Shown piece after piece: positions 35,601 through 46,092 of a DNA stretch of 64,000 bases. The notes below the pieces were generated by a model. It made no database searches. It saw only the letters and a program-made list of their open reading frames with translations, and was not told the origin of the DNA. The stretch lies in assembly GCF_011378855.1 (NCBI RefSeq), contig NZ_WTLB01000021.1:1-64000 (forward strand), read 5' to 3'. Position numbers and translations under genes: made by a program. How positions within the stretch are numbered: position 1 is the stretch's first letter; every line of letters starts with the position of its first letter. This stretch comes from Pseudoalteromonas sp. Z1A8. Lineage in GTDB: Bacteria > Pseudomonadota > Gammaproteobacteria > Enterobacterales > Alteromonadaceae.

Positions 35601-37826
35601 GTGCTAAAAAAAATAAAACACCTCTCACTAGCCCTACCGTTAATGGTTGGCGCTATTAGTGTTCAAGCAAAACCTTTATCGTTGGAACGTATTTTTGACG
35701 ATCCAAGCCTGTCAGGTAAATCACCTGTACAACTTAAATTTTCGCCTGATGGCAGCCGTGTAACTTACCTGCAAGGTAAAAGCGATGACTACAACCGCTA
35801 CGATTTATGGGAATACAATTTAAAAGATAACACCAACCGTGTGCTAGTTGATTCGGCAAAGTTATTTTCAGGCCCAGAAAATCTATCCGATGAAGAAAAA
35901 GCTCGCCGCGAACGCCAACGTATTTTTGGTAAAGGCATACTTGAGTACAAATGGTCTAAAGACGGTAAAGCACTTTTATTCCCACTTAACGGCGACCTTT
36001 ACTATTACGATTTAGCCTCTGGTAAAAGTAAAAAGCTAACCGACACTGAAACATTTGAAACCGATGCACGCTTTTCACCTAAAGGTAATTATGTATCGTT
36101 TATTCGTGAACAAAATCTTTATGCTTTAGAGCTTGAATCAGGTAAAGAGATTCAGCTTAGTAAAGATGGCGGTGGCGTAATTAAAAACGGTATGGCCGAG
36201 TTTGTTGCTCAAGAAGAAATGAGCCGTATGACGGGTTACTGGTGGTCAGGGGATGAAACTAAAATTGCCTATACCCGTGTTGACGAAACCCCAGTAAAAG
36301 AAGCTATCCGTAACGAAATTTACGCTGATGAAGTTAAGTTATTCAACCAACGCTACCCGTTTACAGGTACCGATAACGTAAAAATCCAACTGGGTGTTGT
36401 TAAACTTAACGATCAAAAAGTAGATTGGATTGATTTAGGTAAAGATGAAGACATTTATATAGCGCGTGCTAAATGGCTAAAAGACGGCAATACATTGTCG
36501 TACCAATGGCAAAATCGCTCGCAACATAAATTAGAACTTCGTTTTTATAACAGCGAAACTAAAGCACAAAAAGTAGCACTAACCGAAAACAGCGATACAT
36601 GGATTAATCTACATTTTGATCTTGAGTTTTTAAAAGACAAAAAGCACTTTGTATGGGCATCTGAGCGCGACGGTTTTAAACATCTATACTTATATCGCAC
36701 TAACGGTCAACTTGTTCGCCAAATTACTTCTGGCGATTGGGTTGTTGATAGCTTAAAAGGCATTGATGAGAAAAAAGGCATTGTTTACTTTGCCGGTCGA
36801 AAAGATACACCGCTTGAAAGCCATTTATACAGCGCACCTTTATTTAAAAAAGGCGATGCTAAACGTATCACCGAAAAAGGTCAGTACCATAATGTTGTGC
36901 TAGCAAAAGACAGCAAAACCTTTATCGATAATAGCTCATCTGATAACACACCAAACTCAGCAGCGCTTCGCAAAATAAACGGCGAATTTATTACATGGCT
37001 TGAAGAAAACAAGCTAGATAGTAGCCACCCGCTTACCCCTTATTTAAGCGATTTAACAAAACCAGAATACGGCACAATTAAAGCCGAAGATGGCCAAGTT
37101 ATGCATTACCGTTTATTTAAGCCAAGTAACGTAACCGATGGCAAAAAGCATCCTGTTATTGTTAATGTTTACGGTGGTCCGCATGCTCAACGAGTAACGA
37201 ATAGCTGGCGCAGCAAAAACTTGTATTTTCAATACATGGCGCAACAAGGTTACGTAATTTTTCAACTGGATAACCGTGGTTCGTACAACCGTGGTAAAAA
37301 GTTTGAAGATGCTATTTATAAACACTTAGGTGTAGTGGAAGTTGCCGATCAAATTAAAGGCGTAGAGTTTTTACGAACACTTGATTACGTAGACCCACAA
37401 CGCATTGGTGTTTATGGCCACAGTTACGGTGGCTACATGGCACTTATGACTATGTTTAAAGCGGGCGATTACTTTCAAGCAGGCGTATCGGGTGCTCCAG
37501 TAACTGATTGGGCTCTATACGATACGCATTACACTGAGCGCTATTTAGGTCACCCTGATACAAATGCTAAAGGTTATGAGGACAGCGCAGTATTCCCATA
37601 CGCAGATGGCTTAAAAGGTCCATTAATGATTTATCATGGAATGGCCGACGACAATGTGTTGTTTACGCATTCAACTAAATTGTTTAAACAACTACAAGAT
37701 AACGAAAAACAGTTTGAAATGATGACCTACCCAGGCTCTAAGCACAGCCTACGTGGTAAACAAGTGCAAACGCACTTGCATCAAACAATTACAAACTTCT
37801 TTAATCGTCATTTTGATGTTAAATAG
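35601..37826 (+). CDS. Dipeptidyl peptidase IV family serine peptidase (S9)
   Basis: A 741-aa exported enzyme that removes X-Pro dipeptides from peptides. The signal peptide (about 1-23, ending VQAK) is followed by an eight-bladed beta-propeller and a C-terminal alpha/beta-hydrolase domain with Ser608 in GHSYGGY, Asp684 in DDN and His715 in KHS. The Glu pair for N-terminus recognition is likely in the EMSR segment of the propeller. Translation starts at GTG with AAGG eight bases upstream; no ATG is near. A terminator follows at 37851. Confidence 0.92.
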   Translation: MLKKIKHLSLALPLMVGAISVQAKPLSLERIFDDPSLSGKSPVQLKFSPDGSRVTYLQGKSDDYNRYDLWEYNLKDNTNRVLVDSAKLFSGPENLSDEEKARRERQRIFGKGILEYKWSKDGKALLFPLNGDLYYYDLASGKSKKLTDTETFETDARFSPKGNYVSFIREQNLYALELESGKEIQLSKDGGGVIKNGMAEFVAQEEMSRMTGYWWSGDETKIAYTRVDETPVKEAIRNEIYADEVKLFNQRYPFTGTDNVKIQLGVVKLNDQKVDWIDLGKDEDIYIARAKWLKDGNTLSYQWQNRSQHKLELRFYNSETKAQKVALTENSDTWINLHFDLEFLKDKKHFVWASERDGFKHLYLYRTNGQLVRQITSGDWVVDSLKGIDEKKGIVYFAGRKDTPLESHLYSAPLFKKGDAKRITEKGQYHNVVLAKDSKTFIDNSSSDNTPNSAALRKINGEFITWLEENKLDSSHPLTPYLSDLTKPEYGTIKAEDGQVMHYRLFKPSNVTDGKKHPVIVNVYGGPHAQRVTNSWRSKNLYFQYMAQQGYVIFQLDNRGSYNRGKKFEDAIYKHLGVVEVADQIKGVEFLRTLDYVDPQRIGVYGHSYGGYMALMTMFKAGDYFQAGVSGAPVTDWALYDTHYTERYLGHPDTNAKGYEDSAVFPYADGLKGPLMIYHGMADDNVLFTHSTKLFKQLQDNEKQFEMMTYPGSKHSLRGKQVQTHLHQTITNFFNRHFDVK

Positions 37827-37850
37827 TTAAACAAGTTTAAAAAGTAGACT

Positions 37851-37881
37851 AAAGGCTGATTGATAAATCAGCCTTTTTTTT
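37851..37881 (+). terminator. Terminator of the dipeptidyl peptidase IV gene
   Basis: An 11-bp perfect stem (AAAGGCTGATT/AATCAGCCTTT) with a GATA loop and an eight-base T run. Confidence 0.9.
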
Positions 37882-37970
37882 GCATTAATGGTTGTTAAGC
37901 CTAGATTAAACTCTCTTTTTAGCTACGCTTATTCTATGCGCTAAAGCGCACACTTTTTGAGGATAAATGT

Positions 37971-39608
37971 ATGCCTAGTTTACGTAGTTTTAGTATATTT
38001 CAACGTTTCTCGCTGCTCATAGCAATTGTGATATTTGGGCTTATAGCGCTTAGTGTAGCTAGCCTAACTCACCAATATAGCTCTCTTAAAAACGAGCAGT
38101 ACCTTAAAACACAAAATGTAGTAGAAACTGCGTACAGTATAATCGAGCACTTTTATGACCTTGAGCAAAGTAACTCACTCACCCAGCAGCAAGCTCAAAC
38201 GCAAGCTCTTGAAACAATAAAAGCACTGCGCTATGACAATACTAATTATTTTTGGATAAATGATTATCAGCCTACAATGATAATGCATCCAATGAAGCCT
38301 GCTCTCGATAATAAAGATTTAAGTAATAATAAAGATCCAGATGGCAAGGCGCTCTTTGTAGAAATGGCTAATATAGTTAAGCGTGATGGTGAAGGGTTTA
38401 TACCTTATAAATGGCCAAAACCAGGTAAAGAAAAACCAGTTGAAAAAATCGCATTTGTTAAAGGTTTTAATCAGTGGCAATGGATTATTGGCTCAGGGGT
38501 TTATCTTGACTCAATAGACGAAGCATTTAGTGAGCAACGAAACCTTATAGTCGTCAGTGCAACAATTATGATTATTGCTGTTATTTTACTTAGTTACTTT
38601 ATAGGCAAAAGCATTTTAATACCTACTCGTTTAGCAGCCGATATGATGAAAGATATTTCACAAGGCGAAGGCGATTTAACTCGTACATTAAATGAATCCG
38701 GTAACGATGAAATATCTGAACTATCACACTCGTTTAATTTATTTGTTTTAAAAATGCGAGAATCGCTTGTTCATGTATCACAAAGCGCAAGCGACGTAAG
38801 CGAGCATGCGCATACCGTTGACGAATCAAGTAAAACGAGCCACTCATTTATTGAGCTTCAAAACGATAGCTCAACCCAAGTTGCAGCTGCCATGGAGCAA
38901 ATGACTCACCAAATACATGATGTGAGCCGTAACGCCGAAGCCGCAGAGCAAGCAGCTAAAGATGCAGCAAAAAACGCATCAACGGGTAAAAATGTGGTGG
39001 CGCAAACAATAACAGCCATAGAAACACTTTCAAGTAACATAGAAACCGTTAGCCGCGTGACAGAAGATTTAGCCAACGAGAGTCATAATATAGGTTCTGT
39101 ACTTGATGTAATCAGAAGTATATCGGAGCAAACAAACTTACTGGCATTAAACGCCGCCATTGAGGCTGCTCGCGCAGGAGAGCACGGCCGAGGATTTGCA
39201 GTTGTTGCAGATGAAGTAAGAACATTGGCAAGCCGTACAGGGCAAAGCACAGACGAAATTCAAATCATGATCACTAAACTACAAGAAGGTGCAAAGGCAG
39301 CTGTTGAAGCAGTTAAATCAAGCCAAGCACTTTCGGTTTCTACCGTAGATCAGGCGTCGTCTGCCAATACTTCACTTAATGAAATAGAACGACTTGTTTC
39401 AATTATTACCGAAATGAACAGCCAAATTGCACGTGCTACAGAGCAGCAAACTCAAGCTGCCGACGAGGTTAATTTACGTATTAACGAGCTATCTCAATCA
39501 ACAGAGCAGTCACTTAATAATACTAAACAGCTTACAAATGCCAGCGATAACCTTAAGCAAAGTAGCCAAGGGCTTTCGAGCGTAGTTAATCGCTTTAAAT
39601 TAGATTGA
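37971..39608 (+). CDS. Methyl-accepting chemotaxis protein (single-Cache type)
   Basis: A 545-aa chemoreceptor. The periplasmic part between two transmembrane helices (about 12-30 and 187-207) is a single-Cache domain with [15 protein letters not shown] and a GEGFIPYKW pattern, a type reported to bind short carboxylates. It is followed by HAMP (about 210-265) and the cytoplasmic signalling domain with the highly conserved hairpin tip [19 protein letters not shown]. There is no CheR-tethering pentapeptide at the C-terminus. The ligand is unknown. It is monocistronic. Confidence 0.92.
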   Translation: MPSLRSFSIFQRFSLLIAIVIFGLIALSVASLTHQYSSLKNEQYLKTQNVVETAYSIIEHFYDLEQSNSLTQQQAQTQALETIKALRYDNTNYFWINDYQPTMIMHPMKPALDNKDLSNNKDPDGKALFVEMANIVKRDGEGFIPYKWPKPGKEKPVEKIAFVKGFNQWQWIIGSGVYLDSIDEAFSEQRNLIVVSATIMIIAVILLSYFIGKSILIPTRLAADMMKDISQGEGDLTRTLNESGNDEISELSHSFNLFVLKMRESLVHVSQSASDVSEHAHTVDESSKTSHSFIELQNDSSTQVAAAMEQMTHQIHDVSRNAEAAEQAAKDAAKNASTGKNVVAQTITAIETLSSNIETVSRVTEDLANESHNIGSVLDVIRSISEQTNLLALNAAIEAARAGEHGRGFAVVADEVRTLASRTGQSTDEIQIMITKLQEGAKAAVEAVKSSQALSVSTVDQASSANTSLNEIERLVSIITEMNSQIARATEQQTQAADEVNLRINELSQSTEQSLNNTKQLTNASDNLKQSSQGLSSVVNRFKLD

Positions 39609-39633
39609 TAGCGATACCGTTATCATGAAACGC

Positions 39634-39662
39634 AAAAGCCCTGAATTAACAGGGCTTTTTTA
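39634..39662 (+). terminator. Terminator of the chemoreceptor gene
   Basis: A 9-10-bp stem (AAAAGCCCTG/CAGGGCTTTT) with an AATTAA loop and a long T run; also usable by the convergent aminopeptidase gene. Confidence 0.88.
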
Positions 39663-39681
39663 TTGCATGTAAGTTTTTAGC

Positions 39682-41202
39682 TTACAAACAGTAACGTGCA
39701 AACAAGCTCGTTACTGATGCGGCAGTTGGCTTACCGTGCTGCCAATCACCACCTTCAACACCGCTACCCGCAATATCCATATGCACATAAGGTAAAGGCT
39801 GTGCAGAGTCGTTACCGTGTTTATCAAGCCCACCAACAATAGCCATAAATGCCATTGGGAACTGATGACCACGAGCGGTAACAGCCGATGCCGCGTTATT
39901 GCTAGATAAAACATCGTCAGCTAGTGTGCGTGGTTTAATAAAGTCGTAATCTTCACGGCGAGAACGCGATACTTCAGCGCCATCAGCCCACAAATCTCCA
40001 AGGTCAGCAATTTGACGAGATACACCAGCGCTTCGAGCAGGGCCATTTTCAACATACGCACCGTAAGGACCCATTGCACGAGCCGCATGACCCGTTAATG
40101 TAGCAACAGTAAATAACGTTGGATTAACCTGCGTTTTAGCTAAATCTTTCATTTCGCTAAGTAGATCGCCCATTGCTAAACGCCCTTCTGCATCGGTATT
40201 ACCAATGCGTACACGTACACCTTCGCGGCTAGTAATAATTTCATCTGGCACAAAACAATCTGAACCAATAGAATTACGAACAACAGCTAAATACGATACT
40301 ACTTTAACGCCTTTAGGTTGGTAATCTGCAACAGCTTTCATAAAGCCCGCAACAGATGCTGCGCCGCCTTTATCACGGCTCATGCCTGCCATATGGCCGC
40401 CTACTTTTAGATCTGCACCGCCTGTATCGTATACAAGGCCCTTACCTACAAACATAAGTGTACGAGTAATTTCGCCCTCTGGTACATATTCAAGCTTAAC
40501 AACACGTGGGTGATGGCGCTCAACTGCGTATGATGCACGAGCAACCGTACTTAGCATTGGGTAGTTTTTATCAATAGCAGTAATATCATCAATTACATCA
40601 ACGGCCACATTTGAGCCTTTAAACAAATCAACGCAGTAATCAGCAAAACGCGGTGGAGCCATACGCTCTGGTTCAGTGCCACATAAATCGCGTGCTGCAT
40701 ACTGCCCTGCTGCAATGGCATTAACTGCTTTAATTGTTTGCTCGTTCGCGCCCATTAAGCCAATTTGAGTAATAGGCTCAATACTTTCACCGTGATATTC
40801 ACGCGCCTCTAATGGCTGCCATAATGCTTGGCAAGCACCTAAATAAGCAACTTCTAGCGCATGTTGGTAACGGCTATCACCATTTAAATTTGGTAAAAAT
40901 AATGTAGGATTAACACTACCCGATGCTTTTGCTTCGTTAATTGCTAGTTTAGCTGCATCAAAATAACGACGAACGTCGTCGTAATCTCTATTTAACGGAC
41001 CGGTTGGCGCAAGTACAACACGCTTGTTTTCAATCACTAATAAAGTAACTTGCTTACCAATGCGAGAATCAACTTTTGCTTGGTCTAAAATAGCATCACG
41101 TAATGAGTTATTTGGTAATTGAGAAAAGTCATCACTAATAATAATAAGCGCATCATGAGATGTGCATTCAAGGCTTGCACTAACCGCTTGAGGGTATGCC
41201 AT
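39682..41202 (-). CDS. M17 leucyl aminopeptidase family protein
   Basis: About 506 aa. The C-terminal catalytic half has the M17 two-metal residues in order: Lys and Asp in VGKGLVYDTGG, Asp in SRDKGG, and Asp/Glu in the NTDAEGRL signature. The enzyme cleaves N-terminal residues from peptides in the cytosol as a hexamer. The start at 41202 was chosen because AACAGGA lies about nine bases upstream; a further in-frame start ten codons earlier is possible. It resembles the PepB/LAP-like subset. It stands alone between the chemoreceptor gene and dinB. Confidence 0.9.
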   Translation of the reverse strand: MAYPQAVSASLECTSHDALIIISDDFSQLPNNSLRDAILDQAKVDSRIGKQVTLLVIENKRVVLAPTGPLNRDYDDVRRYFDAAKLAINEAKASGSVNPTLFLPNLNGDSRYQHALEVAYLGACQALWQPLEAREYHGESIEPITQIGLMGANEQTIKAVNAIAAGQYAARDLCGTEPERMAPPRFADYCVDLFKGSNVAVDVIDDITAIDKNYPMLSTVARASYAVERHHPRVVKLEYVPEGEITRTLMFVGKGLVYDTGGADLKVGGHMAGMSRDKGGAASVAGFMKAVADYQPKGVKVVSYLAVVRNSIGSDCFVPDEIITSREGVRVRIGNTDAEGRLAMGDLLSEMKDLAKTQVNPTLFTVATLTGHAARAMGPYGAYVENGPARSAGVSRQIADLGDLWADGAEVSRSRREDYDFIKPRTLADDVLSSNNAASAVTARGHQFPMAFMAIVGGLDKHGNDSAQPLPYVHMDIAGSGVEGGDWQHGKPTAASVTSLFARYCL

Positions 41203-41331
41203 AAATAAAGTCCTGTTAGAAAACATAAGCATCTATTATCGTCGATTTAAATATTGAAGACCAGCTAGGTGCGATGAGCTAATTATACAAGTTGCCAATA
41301 AATGGCAACTTGGGGTTACAGGCTTTACAGC

Positions 41332-42384
41332 TTAATCGAGAATACTCAGTTGGAAGTTTTGTTCTGGCTCGTTTTTAATGCCAACGCCTATACCAAGTAA
41401 CCGAACAGGCTGTTGTAGACCTCGTTGATAGGCTTTGGTAAGTAGTTGAACAAGTATTTCAGTATTCAGCTCGTGATATGCTTGGTCGGCTGAGGTTACT
41501 ACAAAATTTGCAAACTTCACTTTAACACTCAGTTTATTTATACGGTTTTGTAATTGTTGCTTATTAAGCCTTAAAACTAATTCGTCTAACAGTTTTGGAA
41601 GCTCATCTAAGCACTCTTGCAAACTTGTTTTATTGTATTCGTAGGTATGCTCAACACTCAGCGACTTTCTGATGCGATCTGTTGATACTTTACCAACATA
41701 CTCACCTGCACATTTTTGATAAAGCGACACGCCAAAATTACCTACATGTTGCTGCATCCAATTTACGCCTTTTTCGCGTACATCTTTGCCGGTATATAAC
41801 CCTTTTAAATTGAGTTTTTCGAGGGTGACCTTACCTACACCCGGAATTTTACCCAGCGGTAATTGCGCCAAAAAGTCATCGACCTCGTGAGGCAAAACTA
41901 CAAATTGACCATTCGGTTTTTTTTCGTCGCTGGCTATTTTGGCAATAAACTTAATAGGTGCAATACCTGCCGATGCAGTAAGCCCTGTGGCTGTGTAAAT
42001 ATCCGCTCTTATTTGCTGTGCTATAAGCGTGGCACTGCCTTTACAAGCACTACTGTCTGTTACATCTAGGTAGGCTTCATCTAAAGAAAGAGGTTCAACT
42101 AAGTCTGTGTAGCGGTTAAATACTTCGCGTATTTGATTTGAAGCTTCTTTGTATACAGCCATGCGCCCAGGAACAATAACTAAATCGGGGCATAATTGTT
42201 TAGCATGATAGTTCGACATAGCCGAGCGCACGCCATACTCTCTCGCTATATAGTTAGCAGTTGAGAGCACGCCTCGTCGGCTATTGCCTCCAATAGCAAG
42301 CGGTACATGTGCAAGTTTTGGGTTATCTCGCATTTCTACTGCTGCGTAAAAGCAATCCATGTCTATGTGAATAAACTTTTTCAT
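41332..42384 (-). CDS. dinB: DNA polymerase IV
   Basis: A 350-aa Y-family lesion-bypass DNA polymerase. The N-terminal motif HIDMDCFYAAVE contains the metal-binding aspartate, SLDEAYLD has the second acidic pair, and the GIAPIKFIAKIASD region is the palm/thumb; the little-finger domain fills the C-terminus. An ATG two codons upstream is also possible. A LexA box lies 14 bp before the start, so the gene is SOS-inducible. Confidence 0.95.
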   Translation of the reverse strand: MKKFIHIDMDCFYAAVEMRDNPKLAHVPLAIGGNSRRGVLSTANYIAREYGVRSAMSNYHAKQLCPDLVIVPGRMAVYKEASNQIREVFNRYTDLVEPLSLDEAYLDVTDSSACKGSATLIAQQIRADIYTATGLTASAGIAPIKFIAKIASDEKKPNGQFVVLPHEVDDFLAQLPLGKIPGVGKVTLEKLNLKGLYTGKDVREKGVNWMQQHVGNFGVSLYQKCAGEYVGKVSTDRIRKSLSVEHTYEYNKTSLQECLDELPKLLDELVLRLNKQQLQNRINKLSVKVKFANFVVTSADQAYHELNTEILVQLLTKAYQRGLQQPVRLLGIGVGIKNEPEQNFQLSILD

Positions 42385-42397
42385 CACCATTACAACA

Positions 42398-42413
42398 CTG
42401 TTTATTTATACAG
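42398..42413. promoter_or_regulatory. LexA (SOS) box upstream of dinB
   Basis: CTGT, eight AT-only bases, ACAG, the 16-bp gammaproteobacterial LexA consensus, centred about 20 bp before the dinB start. Confidence 0.88.
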
Positions 42414-42586
42414 CCATTATTATTTAATCATTATTAATAAGCAAGCTCCTAAACTCTGGTTAATCGATTTATTATGGTGGGTTCAAGTTTAGTAAACTCG
42501 TCATACATAAAAACAGCACACTAATTACCTTGAGGTCATATCGTCATATTGGTAATCTAGTGCTTTAAAATAAAGAGTTAAAGTGC

Positions 42587-43015
42587 ATGCAAACGTTTAA
42601 AGATCAGCACCCTATCCATACCGACATCACCGTAGCGTGGGCTGATATGGATGCACTACAACACGTAAATAATGTAGTGTATTTACGTTACTTTGAAATA
42701 GCCCGAATCGACTTCTTAAATAAAATAAATCTGTTCGATACAATAAGCCTTAATGGTGTGGGCCCAGTAATTAGCGAAAATAATATTCGCTATAAACGCC
42801 CTGTCACTTTTCCCGATACGCTTACAGTGGGTGTTACTATTACTGATATAAAAACAGACCGCTTCACCATGAATTACACCGTTTACAGCCATGTTCAAAA
42901 GGCTATAACAACAACGGGTACTTCTAAAGTTGTCATGTTTGATTTTACAACAGGGCAAAAAGCTGCGATTTCTGAGCCTCTTTTATCGGCTTTAACTAGC
43001 CACGCTCAACACTAA
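42587..43015 (+). CDS. YbgC-like acyl-CoA thioesterase (4HBT)
   Basis: A 142-aa single hotdog domain. The catalytic segment ADMDALQHVNNVVYLRYFE contains the Asp and HxN pattern of the 4-hydroxybenzoyl-CoA thioesterase/YbgC group, which hydrolyses short or medium acyl-CoA. It is followed 18 bp later by the aldo/keto reductase gene on the same strand, suggesting an operon. Confidence 0.9.
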   Translation: MQTFKDQHPIHTDITVAWADMDALQHVNNVVYLRYFEIARIDFLNKINLFDTISLNGVGPVISENNIRYKRPVTFPDTLTVGVTITDIKTDRFTMNYTVYSHVQKAITTTGTSKVVMFDFTTGQKAAISEPLLSALTSHAQH

Positions 43016-43033
43016 TTTAGCTAAGGAATTTTT

Positions 43034-44086
43034 ATGAAATACAGCCCACTAGGTAGCAGTGGTGTAGACGTATCTAGAGTGTGCCTAGGCAGTATGACTT
43101 GGGGCAAACAAAACACTCAAAACGATGCGGATGAGCAAATAGCCTACGCGCTAGAGCAAGGCGTAAACTTTATTGATACAGCCGAAATGTATGCTGTGCC
43201 TCCTTCGCCAGAGACCTATGGTAAAACAGAGGAAATTATTGGCGATTGGCTATCGCGTAATAAACAAAAACGCGGCGATGTAGTACTTGCCACAAAAATT
43301 GCAGGCAATGGTTTATCGTGGGTACGTGATGGTGGCAATATTACTCGCCAAACAGTAATAGAAGCCGTGGACGATTCACTCAAGCGCCTTCAAACCAACT
43401 ACATCGATTTATATCAGTTACATTGGCCAAACCGTTCAACACCACATTTTGGTAGGCAGTGGCCTGGCACGCTTAAATTTACCGACGTAAATACACAAGA
43501 GCAGCAAGCTAGTATGCTCGATATTCTAGAAGGACTTAATGAATGTGTAAAAGCAGGAAAAATTAAGCACTGCGGTTTATCTGACGACACGCCATGGGGT
43601 ATAAGCCAGTTTTTAAGTTTAGCTAAAGAGCATAACTTACCGCGTATGGTGTCTATTCAAAACGAATTTAGCCTAGCGCATGCTAAAGATTGGCCATATT
43701 TAATAGAGCAATGTGTTCATGAAGATATTGCCTACTTACCATGGTCGCCTCTGGCTGCCGGTTTATTAACGGGTAAATACTTAAATGGTGCTCGCCCTGA
43801 AGGCTCTCGATGGACCTTCATGCAGCGCAACGGTATTTTTAGAGATACACCAAATGCAGAACAAGCAACTAAGCAATATGTTGAGCTGGCTCATGCAAAT
43901 AATATTACCCCAGCGCAGCTTGCGCTAGCATGGTGTAACCAAGTTGATGGTGTTACGTCCTCAATTATTGGCGCGACAAGTATGGCGCAATTAAAAGAAG
44001 ATATAGACGCGTTTAACATTACCCTTAGCGATGAGCTACTTAGCGAAATTGGGGTTATATTTAAAAATCACCCAATGCCTTATTAG
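43034..44086 (+). CDS. tas: NADP(H)-dependent aldo/keto reductase, Tas-like
   Basis: A 350-aa TIM-barrel oxidoreductase. The catalytic tetrad is Asp48 and Tyr53 (FIDTAEMY), Lys88 (ATKIAG) and His130 (YQLHWP). Similarity to E. coli Tas runs along the whole length, including VPPSPET, SLKRLQTNYIDLY and the C-terminal QLALAW block. Physiological substrate is unknown. It follows the thioesterase gene by 18 bp with an AAGGA site and ends at a terminator. Confidence 0.88.
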   Translation: MKYSPLGSSGVDVSRVCLGSMTWGKQNTQNDADEQIAYALEQGVNFIDTAEMYAVPPSPETYGKTEEIIGDWLSRNKQKRGDVVLATKIAGNGLSWVRDGGNITRQTVIEAVDDSLKRLQTNYIDLYQLHWPNRSTPHFGRQWPGTLKFTDVNTQEQQASMLDILEGLNECVKAGKIKHCGLSDDTPWGISQFLSLAKEHNLPRMVSIQNEFSLAHAKDWPYLIEQCVHEDIAYLPWSPLAAGLLTGKYLNGARPEGSRWTFMQRNGIFRDTPNAEQATKQYVELAHANNITPAQLALAWCNQVDGVTSSIIGATSMAQLKEDIDAFNITLSDELLSEIGVIFKNHPMPY

Positions 44087-44100
44087 TTATACTTCAATTG

Positions 44101-44130
44101 AAAATAGCCTTATTGCAAGGCTATTTTTTT
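44101..44130 (+). terminator. Terminator of the tas-like gene
   Basis: An 11-bp perfect stem (AAAATAGCCTT/AAGGCTATTTT) with an ATTGC loop and a T run. Confidence 0.88.
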
Positions 44131-44217
44131 AAAATTAAAAACCGCCGCAAAAGTTTGCCCCCACAAAGACTAACACTATACTTTAATTAACTTTTATCAA
44201 TGCTCGAGCGTTTAACT

Positions 44218-45141
44218 ATGTTTAAAAACAGATACTACGCATTTTGCTTATTAACTGTATTTAACGCATACGCCGCTGAGCAAAAAGTGCAACCTATTGA
44301 GGAGATTATTTGGCTACAAAGTTACACGCCCCCTTTTCATATGGCTACAAGCGAAAATGCACCACAAGGTGGGATTTGCGACAACCTAACCGAGCAACTA
44401 ATCAGAACCATTACTGATGTAAAACATACTCGTTTAATTGTCCCTCAGCAGCGTATAAATAAATATTTAAGTGAAGGAAAAAACGTATGTTTTCCGTGTG
44501 TTATTTATAATAAACATAATAACCAATTACTTAACTATTCAAACCCAACAACGGTATATCCCCCATTTTCGATTATCACGACTAAAGAGCTAAAACCGCA
44601 ATTAGAGAAAAAACACGGTTCACCAATTCATTTGATTAATTTATTAACTGACCCACAATACGTATATGGGCAAGCCGCAGCACGTAAATTTACAACTAAA
44701 ATAAATAAGATTATTGAAAACACAAAAAAAGATAAAGAATCGTCATTAACCTGGGGCAGTGAAAACGAAAGTCAGGCCGTTATAGCCCGCTTGAGTCACG
44801 GCTTTTTAGACTACTCAATTGATTACCCGTTTATGGCTGATTACTTTAATAAACAAGGGGAATTTAACAATATAGAGAGTGTGCCAATAGCAGAAAATGA
44901 TGTTCAATTTATAAGAGGAGCAATAGGCTGTGCGGCTAACGCACCTAATAATTTTGCAGACCAGGCGCTTAAAAAAATTAATCGCGCACTAAAAACTAAT
45001 GTACTACAATCGCCTGAATATCAGCAAAGTCAGCATAATTGGCTTAAAACCACCTTTGCCGACTTTGATAAACACTACCAACAGCAAGTCATTAATTTTT
45101 ACTTACCTTCCACTGATGCTCAAGCAAGCACTGATCATTAG
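44218..45141 (+). CDS. Periplasmic TIGR02285-type protein (solute-binding-like)
   Basis: About 307 aa with a signal peptide (cleavage after YAAE) and a periplasmic binding-protein-like fold beginning IIWLQSYTPPFHM. The GGICDNLTEQLI and VPQQRINKYLSEGKNVCFPCVIYN segments resemble the uncharacterised family TIGR02285. Two cysteines (CFPC) could form a disulfide. ATG 44218 is preferred because it starts the signal peptide. Its 3' end overlaps the convergent FAH-family gene by 50 bp. The ligand is unknown. Confidence 0.75.
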   Translation: MFKNRYYAFCLLTVFNAYAAEQKVQPIEEIIWLQSYTPPFHMATSENAPQGGICDNLTEQLIRTITDVKHTRLIVPQQRINKYLSEGKNVCFPCVIYNKHNNQLLNYSNPTTVYPPFSIITTKELKPQLEKKHGSPIHLINLLTDPQYVYGQAAARKFTTKINKIIENTKKDKESSLTWGSENESQAVIARLSHGFLDYSIDYPFMADYFNKQGEFNNIESVPIAENDVQFIRGAIGCAANAPNNFADQALKKINRALKTNVLQSPEYQQSQHNWLKTTFADFDKHYQQQVINFYLPSTDAQASTDH

Positions 45142-45712
45142 CATAAAGCGCAACAGAGAAAATACTTTTAGGTGTTACCTCGCCTACGCCCGACGGTGTG
45201 CCTGTCATTACTACGTCACCATCTTCTAAGCTCATAAATTCACTAATTTCTTGTAAAATTGAATCTGGGTTATGCAGCATAAAATGAGTATCCCCTCGCT
45301 GAGTCACTTCATTATTAATTTTAAGTTCAAAGGTAAAGTGCTGCATTGCATCTGTTAATTCAACAAAGTCACTTAAAATAACAGACCCGTCGAACGCTTT
45401 AGCCCGCTCCCAAGGTAGCCCTTTATTTTTTAATTTACTTTGCACAGTGCGCTTAGTTAAATCAAGGCCGAGCCCAACCCCTACAAACTTTTTATTTTTA
45501 ATTACAAAACATAACTCGGTTTCATAATGCAGCGTATCGCCGTTGTGAGCTGCAAATAACGTATTAGTAATTGCGCTATTTGGCTTATTAAATAAAACCA
45601 TTTGATCTGGCGTTTCGTTATTTAGCTCTGCAATGTGTGCGGTATAGTTACGGCCAACACAGACTACTTTTGATGGTGTTAATTTCTCAGATAATAACTT
45701 TATTGAATGCAT
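45092..45712 (-). CDS. Fumarylacetoacetate hydrolase family protein
   Basis: A 206-aa FAH-fold enzyme. The start VVCVGRNYTAHI, the metal-binding ETELCFVI and the Asp in GLGLDLTKR, and the C-terminal MTGTPSGVGEV all fit this superfamily (acylpyruvases, oxaloacetate decarboxylases, 2-hydroxyhepta-2,4-diene-1,7-dioate isomerases). The conserved position is most like short acylpyruvase types, but the substrate cannot be read from sequence. It overlaps the TIGR02285-type gene by 50 bp at the 3' end. Confidence 0.88.
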   Translation of the reverse strand: MHSIKLLSEKLTPSKVVCVGRNYTAHIAELNNETPDQMVLFNKPNSAITNTLFAAHNGDTLHYETELCFVIKNKKFVGVGLGLDLTKRTVQSKLKNKGLPWERAKAFDGSVILSDFVELTDAMQHFTFELKINNEVTQRGDTHFMLHNPDSILQEISEFMSLEDGDVVMTGTPSGVGEVTPKSIFSVALYANDQCLLEHQWKVSKN

Positions 45713-45733
45713 ATAATAACATCTCAGTTAATA

Positions 45734-46092
45734 GGGCCTGTTGACCTTTCAGGATTGAAATTTGTTCAATCTAGGGGCTATTTAATCGCGGCGCGAGGTT
45801 TGTAACCTAGTGGGCTCGGTAACTGCTCCTGCGTTACTCTACTGGCTTACATCCATGTAAGAATAAGTAAAAACCGAGCAAAGCTTCCGCGTCCTGCTCA
45901 CGCCCCTTACCTAAATCCATGTAGGCAACAAAAAGTAAATAGTCCCTGGGCAGAACCCTTCGGGCAGCGCATGTTTGGCATTTGTTCTACGTTATCGCCT
46001 ATTTATGGGGAGTAACCACACTATACAGGCTCTGCCTTGCCTAAATACCAAACATACTGCTGCAAATTCAACCTCGAAAGATAAACAGGCCC
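45734..46092. mobile_element. MITE-like repeat, copy 3 (long form, 359 bp)
   Basis: The ends are GGGCCTGTTGACCTTT and, at the other end, AAAGATAAACAGGCCC, imperfect inverted repeats flanked on both sides by TA. The inner module is present and enlarged relative to copy 1 by about 95 bp containing CTTACATCCATGTAAG and a similar CCATGTAGG segment. The right edge supplies the G of the TAG stop of the hybrid-kinase gene. Confidence 0.75.
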